Origin: Saccharina japonica
Lineage: Eukaryota > Sar > Phaeophyceae > Laminariales > Laminariaceae
Assembly: GCA_008828725.1 (NCBI GenBank)
Contig: MEHQ01003153.1
Coordinates: 274,146 to 338,145, forward strand
Direction of reading: 5' to 3'
Length of the DNA stretch: 64,000 nucleotides
Shown here in pieces: positions 54,665 to 64,000 of this stretch (the first letter of the stretch is position 1; the number at the start of each line of letters is the position of its first letter). The notes under the pieces are model-generated. The model ran no database searches, was not told the DNA's origin, and was given only the letters and a program-made list of their open reading frames with translations. Made by a program: the position numbers and the translations under genes.

Positions 54665-54850
54665 CTCTTGTACGGTACAGGACGCCTATTAATAGTAAGA
54701 AAACATGCACCCAAAAAGGCAGGCTGAGATTCTTTACAGGAGAATATGAAAAAAAATGGAATCGTTGTACAGAAAATTCTGCAAAACGTACCTATTTTAA
54801 AATAAGAATTTCAAGAGCTGTGATAATATATAAAATAAAACCGCTTCAAT
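54665..54850. mobile_element. AATAAGAAA-family MITE copy
   Basis: GACGCCTATTAATAGTAAGA, then AAAGGCAGGCTGAGATTCTT and TACAGGAGAATATGAAA, as in 34640-34700. The right end is less certain. Confidence 0.45.
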
Positions 54851-55960
54851 CAGGCGAGATGCAGACGATATATAGATATTGAGACGGAGATTGAGATTGC
54901 TTATTTTCGCCAAGCTTGCCCAAAATATGAAAAGTGCTTGTTTTCCTCGGCATAGTACACCCCTCCTATCTCGCCTCGCTCGTATGCGGCACGTGCCTTA
55001 TATTATTATCGCGAGAAGGGTCCACCACACTTTCTTCCCTCGCCGACTCGCGTTGAATTCTGCCTATCCACACCACAATAGGCGCTCTCGGCAGTTAGTT
55101 GGTGTCTTTCGACGAATGAAAACCCCATCCGGAGAATTGAACCCCTTACAGTAACGCTAGAGAACAGTAACCGTGGTATTCAAGGTTACTAGCCCAAATA
55201 ACCCGAGACCACCGGAACGACCAGAGATGATTGGCTCAGAACTCCGTCCCATCGGGTGTATTATACGAATATATATACTAATATACATATAGGTACTGGC
55301 TGGTTCGAAGGAAACGCCCCAAATTGCGTCTGCCACGAATGAATGTTGCATGCAAGTGCTTCTCGAATTTCACATGTTTCGCATCATACTCACTGAAATT
55401 GGCAGCGGGAGAGGGTGGCATACGCATATCGTTCGATTTTTTGTCGGGAGGCTAGGGCTGGCGCCAGCAGAACAACTGTGTCCCTGACCAACCACCCTGA
55501 ATCACGAAAATCGCAACAATGGTCAGATCTTTACGCCTGGAAGACAGCATCAACATAAAATGGTTTCTGAACGAAACGGTTCCAGGTATTCCAACGAAAG
55601 ATATCTATCTGTCATTAAAGATACAATAAATCAGGCTGTGTGTTGTTTTATCGTTATTATATTTTATAGCTTCGTAGTAATTCGACCGACTTTTTTAATG
55701 GGATTTGGTTAGGGCCTGATTGTTGCGTGTAGATGTGGTACTGTTTCTCACCCCTGACGATAGACAGAGCACCTTTTTTCTGCTTCGGCAACAACAGATG
55801 AGACGGGACATGTATCGATAAATATTGTCAGCGATAATATACGGTGGGGTGCGTATCGATAGGTTAGGTGTGGTCGGCGACAATAGACCGTGGACGGTGT
55901 CAACGAACATATTTTGTTGGTGATATTTCACTGCTGTGGAATATATATAACTAATTAAAA
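54851..55960. other. intergenic with one dispersed repeat
   Basis: 55005-55065 carries the ATTATCGCGAGAAGGGTCC ... GACTCGCGTTGAATTCTGCC block related to 50455-50520 and 62785-62850. The rest is anonymous. Confidence 0.4.
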
Positions 55961-57378
55961 TTGTCAGGGAAACCAACTGATTTAGTGTGCTGTCTACTAA
56001 TCGGAATTGTGCCTACAATTGATTTCGGATGCTGTCTATAAAATGGAATTGCCGAGACAATAGGTTTCGAATGCCATCCATTCAATGCAATTGTCCAACT
56101 AAACGACTTCGAGTAATGCCTATGAATTGGAATAGCCTAGTCAACTGATTTCGAGTGAGATTTATTAGTCGGAATTGTCCAGCCAATTTTTCCGAGCTCT
56201 GTCTATCAATCGAAATTGTCCAACCAAATGATTTCGAGTACGGCCTAATAATTGGATTTGTCAAGGTCAGGGAAAAAACGATTGAACAGTAACAATTGGA
56301 AGTTCAGGACAAACCCTATTGAACCAACCTGAACATTAATTTGGAAGGTCAGGACGTAAACCTATAGACCAAACCATTCCTATTGATAGGAAATACCTTA
56401 AACGAATTGTTGAAACAATTCCAATTGGAAGATCAGGGCAGAAACCGGTTGATCCAACCATTCCTATTAATAGACAAGAACAGAAATACTTTCTTGAATC
56501 AATAATAATTGGAAGGTCAGAGCAGAAACGTTTTTCTTGAACCGTTCCAATTAGTTAACGAGACCAGAAAATAATTGCTGAAACAATCATATGTATTGGA
56601 AGGGCAGGTCACAAACCTATAGGCCGAACCATTAATATTCATAGATGCACGACGAAAGCAAAATCTCGGCCAATTCCATTTAAATGGACTTCCGGGAGAT
56701 CTACTGTAGAAGCAATAGTCCATTGTGGGTAGGTCCTGTATCCTATTGAAGAAGTAATAGAGTATTGGAGTCTCCGGAGCGAACACATTGCAGGAGACAA
56801 TTGCAGTTAATTAGCAGAGCTCGAAAACAACTGCCTAAGCAATTCCAAGTAGTAGGCGGACTACAATATGTTGTTGTCTTTGCAATTCCATTTGCAATAA
56901 TATTTTAGGAATCAATTGTCCGCCTAATTCCAATCAGGAAACTTTTCGGTGCGTCTATAGTAGGCGGAATAGTCTATTGCGGTGTCTATTGTCCAGGGTT
57001 TAAACAGAGGCGAATGTAACCGCTGCCGAATGTTTTGTCCGAGATATTTAATAAAATGGGCATCCTCCGAAATGTGTTGTCTCATCAATTTCCATTAATA
57101 GACTGCCTCATGAACGAATTGGCTCGGCAATTCCAATCGCTAGACAGCCTCATGAATCGTTTATATCACAACTTCAAGAAATAACATCCTCATGCATCCA
57201 GTGATGTGTCAAATTCCATTTGCAGCGTCCGGAATCAACTAACCGGCAACATAATATTGTCTATTAAATGGAAATGCCTGATTGTCTGGACAATTTCTTT
57301 CGAAGCCTGTCAAAAAACGGAATTGCCAGGACCATTATTGAGAAAGATGCTTATTAAATGGAATTGCCCAAAGGTGTG
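55961..57378. repeat. 42-bp satellite, progressively decayed
   Basis: Clear 42-bp units begin at GGAATTGCC near 56046 and continue to about 56280 (GCAATTGTCC, GGAATAGCC, GGAATTGTCC starts). A looser ATTGGAAGGTCAGGAC-type repeat fills 56280-56990, probably a diverged relative. Units return in the opposite orientation near 57060-57200 and directly near 57260-57378. No coding signal. Confidence 0.65.
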
Positions 57379-58025
57379 TTCGGTAGGGTGCGTACCGAAG
57401 TATACCGGGGGTATTTTCTCGGTAAATACCGGTACCCGACGCTTCGGTAAGTTCGGTATGGTCTCGATACCGGTACCCGACACTTCGGTAAGTTCGGTAT
57501 TTTTTCAATACCGGTACCCGGCACTTCGGTAAGTTCGGTATTTTTCCAATACCGGTACCTGACACTTCGGTAAGTTCGGTACGCTCGCCCAAATATACCC
57601 CAGGTACCGGTATACCCTCGACCGCAGTACCGGGGGTACCGGTATTTGTTCGGTACCGGGCTCGATACCCTACCGAACACTTCGGTAATTTCGATTCTTT
57701 TTCAATACCGGTACCCGACACTTCGGTAAGTTCGGTATTGTTTCGATACCGGTACCCGACACTTCGGTAAGTTCGGTACTTTTTTTATACCGGTACCCGA
57801 CACTTCGGTAAGTTCGGTACTTTTCCAATACCGGTACCCGACACTTCGGTAAGTTCGGTACTTTTCCAATACCGGTACCCGACACTTCGGTAAGTTCGGT
57901 ACTTTTCCAATACCGGTACCCGACACTCCGGTAAGTTCGGTACGCCTACCCGAATATACCCTCGGTACCGGTACACCCTCGACCATAATACCGGCGGCGA
58001 TCGGTGCGGCCTCGATACCGGGGAA
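57379..58025. repeat. 41-bp array, CGG subfamily, copy 1
   Basis: Opens TTCGGTAGGGTGCGTACCGA. Units of exactly 41 bp follow (CTTCGG starts at 57721, 57762, 57803, 57844), each with ACTTCGGTAAGTTCGGTA and AATACCGGTACCCGAC. ACCCTACCGAA at 57667-57677 is the perfect complement of the opening, so a 299-bp sub-element (57379-57677) with 11-bp TIRs is present inside a longer run. The minus strand is open in all frames across most of it. Confidence 0.85.
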
Positions 58026-58845
58026 TCGGGTATGTATGCAATACGGACACACATTATGCATTTATTTGTGGCAGCAGCAGCAGTCTTCTCTACATTAATT
58101 ACTTACGTATGATATGTATCTGGTCCTTGGTGCTGGAGTGACGCAACGCACTCATATCACACCCACCATGCATGGCTGTAGACACAACACAACAGCCACA
58201 GAGAGTACGGAGCGAAAGGATAGCTGATATTATCACCAACTCGCGCCGTTGGGGCTCGAGGTGCTGCCGAGGCGGTGCTACGGCACGCTCTGCGCAAACT
58301 TCGTGTGATAGGAGATGCTTCGGCTCCTTGCCTGAGAAATTACTCGTATCATGCATCCTCTATACGAACTTGACATCTCGAATCCATCGCTGCTGTAATT
58401 ATATTCAAACGCTGATGTAACAGCAGCAGCGGCAGCAGCACAACGCGAGGTCGCCGACGATCTCAACCGTATACCGAGCTTCGAAGTTGGGAGGTTGGGG
58501 TATAAAACGAGCTTCAAGCGTAGCACTGGTTGGGGTATAAAACGAGCTTCAAGCGTAGCACTCGATGGCAGTGGCAAGCGTGGGCTGTATAAAATATATT
58601 GCAAATATAAAGCAGTAGAGCCCACAGCAGCAGCACATTGCCAAAGTAGAAGCTGCTGCTTCTGCCCCTCTGCTGCGGTGTTCTGTTGTTGTTCTTGCTG
58701 TGGGGCTGGGGCTGCTGGCAACCGTGCTGCCGCTTGCTACGTGGTTGGGATGGGGGCGGCGGCATTGCCGTTTTGTCCGCCGTTGCCGCAGCCATCTGTT
58801 TGCTGTTGCTATATACGAGTACACAATGTCATGTAATAGAGTATA
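58026..58845. other. unique spacer between 41-bp arrays
   Basis: No gene recognised. CAG tracts lie at 58069-58082 and 58420-58440. A 35-bp direct duplication at 58493-58562 contains GGGGTATAAAACGAGC, so two TATA-like boxes sit 35 bp apart. No downstream coding frame supports a promoter. Confidence 0.45.
58493..58562 (+). repeat. 35-bp tandem duplication with TATAAAA
   Basis: TATAAAACGAGCTTCAAGCG begins at 58501 and again at 58536. Confidence 0.85.
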
Positions 58846-59458
58846 TTCGGTAGGGTACGTAAGAAAGTATACCGGGGGTATTTCCTCGGAAAAAATACCG
58901 GTACCTGACACTTGGGTAAGTTCCGTATTTTTTCAATACCGGTACCCGACACTTCGGTAAGTTCGGCATTTTGTCAATACCGGTACCCGACACTTTGGTA
59001 AGTTCGGTATTTGTTTAATACCGGTACCCGACACTTCGGTAATTTCGGTATTTTTCAATACCGGTACCCGACACTTCGGTAAGTTCGGTATTGTTTTAAT
59101 ACCGGTACCCGACACTTCGGTAAGTTCGGTATTGTTTCAATACCGGTACCCGGCACTTCGGTAAGTTCGGTATTTTTACAATACCGGTACCTGACACTTC
59201 GGTAAGTTCGGTACGCTCACCTAAATATACCCCGAGTACCGGTATACCCTCGGCCACAATACCGGCGGTACTCGTACCGGTATCTTCTCGGTAGTGTGCG
59301 TAATACCCTACCGAACACTTCGGTAAGTTCGATACTTTTTCAATACCGGTACCCGACACTTCGGTAAGTTCGGTACTTTTTCGATACCGGTACCCGACAG
59401 TTCGGTAAGTTCGGTACGCGCGACAAATATACCCCCGGTACCGGTATACCCTACCGAA
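58846..59458. mobile_element. 41-bp array element with 11-bp TIRs, copy 2
   Basis: Begins TTCGGTAGGGT and ends ACCCTACCGAA, perfect complements, with about twelve 41-bp units between. A second internal ACCCTACCGAA at about 59306-59316 mirrors the nested end seen in copy 1. The unit sequence is the same CGG subfamily. The right side abuts 42-bp satellite sequence. No target duplication is evident. Confidence 0.75.
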
Positions 59459-59588
59459 CTTGCCTTTGGAATTGCCTACGCAATGATTTTAGAAGGATGT
59501 CAATTAAATGAAATTGCCAGCACAATTGGTTTGAAAGTATGTTTATTGAATGGAATCGCCAAGATAATTGATTTAGAAGGATGCCAAT
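59459..59588. repeat. 42-bp satellite (left of pogo-like insertion)
   Basis: Three units: GGAATTGCCT, then ATTGCCAGCAC..., then GGAATCGCCAAGATAATTGA. The last is cut after GGATGCCAAT by the insertion. Confidence 0.75.
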
Positions 59589-59590
59589 TA

Positions 59591-60791
59591 CAGTAGGGGG
59601 GCCTATATAAGGCGGTTTGAATAAGGCGGTCGTTCGAGATAAGGCGGTCGAAATCGGCTTGACACGACAGAAGATGCGAAGAGGGCGGCAACCGCCCTAT
59701 ATAGCAACCGACCCTATATAAGGCGGTAACAACCCCATTCAGGGCAACTACCGCCATATTCAGGGAGGCTACCGCCCTATCCACGGTCCATTTTCGCCTC
59801 CACATCAGTATAAAACATCGCCCTCGTGCTGCGTTTGGGCGAGATACACCTAGTAAGAAACAGAAAATCTGGTCCAGGCTGGATTTCTTAGTCCAGCGGG
59901 GGTGCTTTCTACACTACAGTGGAGGACCAGAAGGATGCCATAGAGGCTATGCAACTCGACGCGGTAGACGAGACGACGGAAGGTAAATAAATGCTGAAGA
60001 GATCGAAGACAGCGATGAGGATACGACGGGGCACGGGGGCGGTGCCCCCCCGTCCTACGTGAAACTTTCGTCGCACTTCGTTTCTCTGGAGAGCGCAGCG
60101 GAGGCGTGCGGCAATGGCGATGCCTCCTTCTATCTGCAGAAGGCCAGGATGCCGTTCATCAGAGCGCATGCCTTTAAGACAGTGCAGCAGGCAGACATGA
60201 GGCAATTTTGTGAGCCTCAACAAGACGAAGGGGGGGGGCACAGCGGAGGACTGTAGTGCAGTACAGTAGTCAGACAGTAGTACGGTGCCGTAGAATAGGT
60301 TGGAGCTCTGTTGTGAATGTGTAGCAAAGCAAAGAGTCCTCTCCGTACAACAGTACGGCAGTATATATCTTCTCTGGGTGGAGTGTGTCTTCGGCGGGTT
60401 CTGTCGCCCGCAGCTCAATTGATATTATATTTCTCAACATGCAAAGTGTGTGTGCACCCGTCTGCTCTGCTGTGCTTTGGTGTGTATTTGACACCAAAAA
60501 TATTTACTGGGTTCAGCACTGGTACTGCTGCAACGCTGTACCTTCCTTCTCCGAGCACACGTATGATATCCCTCTTCGTGAGGCCCTCTGGGTCATCTTC
60601 TGGGTCAGAGGCACTCTGTGCTGTACCTTAATATACTGTATGCACTCAATAGGGCGGTTACCGCCTGATTGGGATATCACCAAAAGCCCAATAGGGCGGT
60701 CAACCGCCCTATCTCGAATAGGGCGGTCTTTCGAGATAGGGCGTTCAAAAACCTCGGTACACTATTCCGCCTTATATAGGCCCCCCCACTG
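59591..60791. mobile_element. pogo/Tc1-mariner-like element, 1.2 kb, with TA target
   Basis: Starts CAGTAGGGGGGCCTATATAA and ends with the complement of CAGTGGGGGGGCCTATATAA, flanked by TA on both sides. Deleting the element and one TA rejoins a 42-bp satellite unit at exactly 42 bp, good evidence for insertion. The ends also carry repeated AAGGCGGT/AGGGCGGT motifs in inverted order. The interior is too short for an intact transposase. A relic of the AATAAGAAA-type block sits at 59845-59935. Confidence 0.78.
59918..60256 (+). pseudogene. possible transposase C-terminal relic
   Basis: Two protein-like pieces in different frames: EDQKDAIEAMQLDAVDETTE (from ~59918) and, after a stop and frame change, SDEDTTGHGGG followed by VKLSSHFVSLESAAEACGNG and RAHAFKTVQQADMRQF (to 60256). 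Acidic and helical C-terminal tails are common in pogo/Tigger transposases, but I cannot demonstrate homology. The DDE core and DNA-binding domains are absent. Confidence 0.28.
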
Positions 60792-60793
60792 TA

Positions 60794-61030
60794 AAAGGAA
60801 TTGCCAGCGCAATTAGTGTATGAGGATGTCTATTCAGTGGAATTTCCAAGACAATTGATTTAAAAGGATGTCCATTAAATGTAATTGCACGCGCCATTGG
60901 TTTAGAACGATGTCAATTACATGGAATTACCGGCACAGTTGATTTATAAGGGTGTCATTCAAATGGAACTGCCAACACAATTGATTTAGAAGGATGTCAA
61001 TAAAATATAACTGCCCTAGCAACTCTCACC
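60794..61030. repeat. 42-bp satellite (right of pogo-like insertion)
   Basis: Units of exactly 42 bp starting GGAATTGCC, GGAATTTCC, GTAATTGCA, GGAATTACC and GGAACTGCC, each with AATTGATTTAGAAGGATGTC-like middles. Confidence 0.88.
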
Positions 61031-62639
61031 GACAATATGCTTCAATAGGCTATTAGAGTTACCATATAATGTCCTAGTGAATTGCAATAGACTACGGGTT
61101 CAACAGTGGAGTATCGTAGACAACTATCAATGTCAATTGCTTCGACCATTGACGCAGCTGGTTGTAAATTCGTATACATTGAATGGACGATAGGGACCAG
61201 GTGACTATCTATTAATATGTACGATAGAGCTCGACGCGCTTCAATTAATTATAATTGAGAACCACAAGTAGTAGACAGTCAATTGCAGTTGGAAACTATT
61301 AATAGACAGTTAGCTTATTGTTTATTCTCCTGGGTGTGATATATTGATAGATACTGTCGGCGACAGAGTAGGTTGATGATACTGTCGTTCAATAGATGTT
61401 GTTCACCATTAAATATATTGAAGCGTTTCTATCGATTGCCTTTGCCGCCGCCAAAATATTGTGCGAGGTGTCTATTGATCGCCATTGTCAACAGTCAACC
61501 GCAACAGATTGTGCGAGCTCTTTACCGAGACCCGATGATGCTGAATGCGTGCTGCTGAAGAGTTCGGGTTTAGGTAAAAACGCAATAGACGGCAATTGGG
61601 TTGTTGAGTTCGAGAGTTTACTTGGTTTCTGGCTCTAAGTACCAGATGTACTTTGCTTGTGTTTGGTTTGCGCGGAAGTCTACCCAATTTGTTTTTGAAA
61701 TATACAGAACAATACGTAGCGACATATTGATATACCCCGGAAGCATCATGAAAGGTCGTTAAAACATAATGTTTGTCGATTTTTATTTAGACATGAGGTT
61801 TTCGTGAAGCTTTGGTACGAATTCTGACTTTTCACAATAGGTTAAGGTAACAGTCTATTGTGGAAGCACACCCACTATCACATTGCTGATGGCGATTGAT
61901 ATTAATGGACAACGTTGATAATCTAATATGGTTGGTGGCACTACTAGCGATCGATAGACAAAATGTGCTGGTCTATTGCTCAAACAAGGTCTATAACCAC
62001 AATAGTGTGGTTGCTTCCACGGTATTTGTGTGTCTGTACAAGAGCCATCTATTATGGGCAACCTATTCGCTACATTCTTACCGTAAAATCATATTGTATC
62101 AATCGGTTGCTATTACATTGATCCCGACAATATCTACGGATGCACAGCGGGACCAACCTATATTGGGTAACAGCAGTAGCCATTGATGAACACTTTTCTG
62201 GGGGCAGTTATAGCAGCAATATGTGCAACGTATCTGCTTTCTATTGTTCAGAGTGTAAACACGTCCCGATATCCTCTGTTCCGTGATTGTATTTTCCATT
62301 GCCCAAAACATCAACAGCGTATCCGTTGTTGCCGACAATATCCATCGATGAACAGAATTGCCAGTCTATTGTCTATTGCGGTTGACAATGTCCAGTATCA
62401 ACAACAATAAATAGATGGCGAGGCGTCTATCGATAGCAATTGCCAACGGCGATAGATTGTGCAATCTATCCATCGATAGCCATTCTCCGCCACAACAGAT
62501 TCAGCAAGGTCCCCATTCATACATATTGTCCACCCACCACAATGGGTTCTGCCGGCTACCTATCGATGGCCGTTGCCGGGCCCGATAGATTGGGCAAGTA
62601 ACCAATCGATAGACATTACGGGAGAAAGTAGAGTATTCC
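61031..62639. repeat. degenerate CTATTG/CTATCGAT satellite region
   Basis: Irregular recurrence of TCTATTG, CTATCGATRGC, AATTGCCAACRGCG and CAATAGATTG words. Probably a decayed relative of the 42-bp satellite. Small frames at 61373-61640 and 62183-62410 have no domain. Confidence 0.45.
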
Positions 62640-62860
62640 ACTTTTTTTTTTTTTTTTTTTTTTTCCCCATCCCATTCATTATCTTCGCACTTCCGTCTTT
62701 CTCCCTCCCTAGTCGTAACTCAGATCCGGGGTCACAAAGTAGGCTCCTCTCCATCCTCCCCCACTACGGTTCTTGCCTTGATTTTTTATCGCGCAGAGGG
62801 TTCAGCCTTCCCAACGCTCGTCGATTTTCATCGAATTTTGCTAACTCACGCTCTCACGCT
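62640..62860 (+). repeat. T22 run and dispersed AACTCAGATCCGGGGTCAC family copy
   Basis: A run of about 22 T (62642-62663), then CCCATCCCATTCATTATC, GTCGTAACTCAGATCCGGGG, AAGTAGGCTCCTCTCC and TTTTTTATCGCGCAGAGGG, all matching 51370-51505 and partly 50455-50520. Confidence 0.65.
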
Positions 62861-62897
62861 TTCAGCTATTAATAGTCAAGTTTTTTTGCGAGAAAAA

Positions 62898-62980
62898 GTC
62901 CCTTCGAGCACGGGGGGGCTCGAACTCGTGACCTTGACGCTAACAAGTTTCGTGGTTACCTGCTAGCCCACCGGGGCGAC
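62898..62980 (-). tRNA. tRNA-like sequence (Ala, AGC-like), probably pseudogene or SINE head
   Basis: The minus strand has a D-arm/A-box-like GTGGGCTAGCAGGTAACCAC, a 7-base loop TTAGCGT between ACTTG and CAAGG (anticodon AGC, Ala), and a good B box (AGTTCGAGCCC). The acceptor stem pairs at only about 4 of 7 positions. The T-arm is disturbed by a C7 run, and a TTCGAGC...GCTCGAA hairpin competes. A functional tRNA is unlikely. A tRNA pseudogene or tRNA-derived SINE beside the dispersed repeat is more likely. Confidence 0.35.
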
Positions 62981-63417
62981 CACTGTACCATATGATATTG
63001 CTATCGCAATGGTCATTTACTGTTTTCCTGGCCATGATTTTATTATACATATACCTGGTACACACCGGTATACACGAATCGATTGGCAGCTTTTCAGCAC
63101 GATTCCCTTGTGTTGCATTGATGCTGTGACTCGCGTACGAAACCAATGTCAAGGGCAGCTGTCATGACATCTCAGTGTTCAGCGTCGCGGACCCTATAAA
63201 CACATACCGTCGATCTCGAACGCAGGGAGAGGTCTAAACGAACGCGATCAACAGGTGGAAACAATACCGCCCCTAAGTCCAATCAAGCGTGGTCCCGATT
63301 TGGCTGTTACTCTATATTTTCGCTACAGCGAGAGTTTGCTGAACGTTCCTTCGGTTCCGCCCTTCTCGGTCGACACACGACCCTTTGCTCGCGAGAGGGT
63401 GTATTTCGTCGTAGGGA
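62981..63417 (+). other. probable upstream region of the right-edge gene
   Basis: No repeat recognised. A 64-codon frame at 63255-63449 starts at GTG and is not supported. A promoter or 5' leader for the following exon could lie here, but no clear TATA box is seen at a suitable place. Confidence 0.3.
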
Positions 63418-63735
63418 ATGCGAGACCGATCTACCGCTGGCTACGGTGACCCAGTTAAAGTAGTTGCTACTTGTTGGTGTGCTCTTTGTTGCCGAAGAAG
63501 TTGCTTGCTCATATCCGTCGAGGTTGGTTTACCTGTTACCTATGGCGATGTCGTATTTGCTGCGCAGGCAGGAACATCGGAGACCGACCATCTATACGGT
63601 GGCTTATTCGGCTCCAATGGGACCTACGTGTTTGCAGGCAGCACGCGGGGAAGCTGGAGCGGTACGAATGCTGGGGAATATGACTGGACAGCTTTCAAAG
63701 TGGACACCCAAGGACAAATTGTCTGGAGTTGGCAG
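63418..63735 (+). CDS. 5' exon(s) of a beta-propeller-like repeat protein (partial)
   Basis: The open frame from the ATG at 63418 becomes clearly protein-like from about 63530: VVFAAQAGTSETD, then YVFAGSTRGSWSGTNAG and EYDWTAFKVDTQGQIVWSWQ. This matches one blade of secreted beta-propeller proteins, in which a GST...DxxxxKxDxxGxxxWxxQ pattern repeats and WQ is followed by (A/D)GT at the next blade. The coding ends at CAG|GTGAAT (63735/63736), a good splice donor; the frame beyond reads on to 63894 but loses the pattern. The true start is uncertain. An overlapping frame from 63464 looks like a signal peptide (LLVGVLFVAEEVACS), so a short first exon is possible. More blades should lie beyond the window. 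Confidence 0.5.
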
Positions 63736-64000
63736 GTGAATGCTGCACGAGCTGGCCATAAACCAGTGAAACACAATAGGTTTGAAAAAACGACCTGGAC
63801 TGTGGTGGTCGGACATAAGCGGCCAGGTATCAGTGACGACATCACACGTTGCCACTATACACGTAGCGTTGAAGCCGGAAGAAAGCGCTTTTAAAGTGTC
63901 GTGTTCTTGAAGAAGTGGACACCAGCATTACACGTCATTTCCATGCAGTACACACCTGTCAAGTATACCCTTCCCCGCATTTATTGATCACACCACCGCA
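63736..64000 (+). other. probable intron of right-edge gene
   Basis: Begins GTGAATG after the exon. No acceptor followed by propeller-like coding is evident before the window ends. Confidence 0.35.

Noticed and set aside
55961..57378. Relation of the 42-bp satellite to the 42-bp repeat in the copia elements
   Set aside because: Unit length is equal but the sequences do not align convincingly in either orientation.
57335..58061. A Val/Pro/Tyr repeat protein encoded by the 41-bp array
   Set aside because: The same repeat is open in every minus frame because of its sequence, with no start or flanking coding signal; kept only as a speculative finding.
58493..58562. Tandem TATA-box promoter
   Set aside because: The TATAAAA words come from a simple 35-bp duplication and no coding region follows at a suitable distance.

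Overview
This window is repeat-dominated eukaryotic nuclear DNA. Spliced-looking exons, LTR and LINE retroelement remains, short inverted-repeat elements, satellites and triplet microsatellites fill it, and there is nothing operon-like. Two clues weakly favour a marine alga, perhaps a stramenopile such as a brown alga: Ty1/copia RNase H remnants of a type I associate with algal copia elements, and a beta-propeller-like exon at the right edge. The species cannot be fixed from sequence alone. I see no complete conserved host gene.

Layout. 0.2-3.2 kb: a segment bounded by about 217-bp inverted repeats. 3.2-6.9 kb: a possible exon, a 30-bp minisatellite and an LTR edge. 6.9-11.7 kb: a complete LTR retrotransposon (element A) with 5-bp target duplication, one gag-like gene and only scraps of RNase H. 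11.8-12.6 kb: an unrecognised gene beside it. 14.2-15.8 kb: TIR-bounded palindromic repeat arrays, then a copia RT/RNase H fragment. 16-31 kb: mostly anonymous, with a degenerate coding stretch, a terminal exon, a long triplet array, paired dispersed repeats and a near-perfect 240-bp-arm hairpin. 31.6-32.4 kb: LINE reverse-transcriptase tail. 37.26-48.49 kb: a giant inverted repeat (2.1-kb arms, 570-bp spacer) whose right arm is split by a composite copia insertion (element B: two divergent gag-type genes, RNase H remnant, one LTR). 48.5-55 kb: TIR and MITE-like elements. 52.5-53.0 and 55.9-61 kb: 41-bp and 42-bp satellites, the 42-bp array interrupted by a 1.2-kb pogo/Tc1-like element whose removal restores the repeat phase. 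62.9 kb: a tRNA-like sequence. 63.4 kb to the right edge: the start of a probable host gene.

The elements interact mainly by nesting: element A sits between an older LTR edge and an unknown gene, element B splits an inverted duplication, and the pogo-like element splits a satellite. The gag-only copia elements would need reverse transcriptase and integrase from another copy. The most unusual material is a set of short-unit arrays (41, 42 and 42-46 bp units) that carry shared termini or terminal inverted repeats, so they behave as mobile elements rather than plain satellites.
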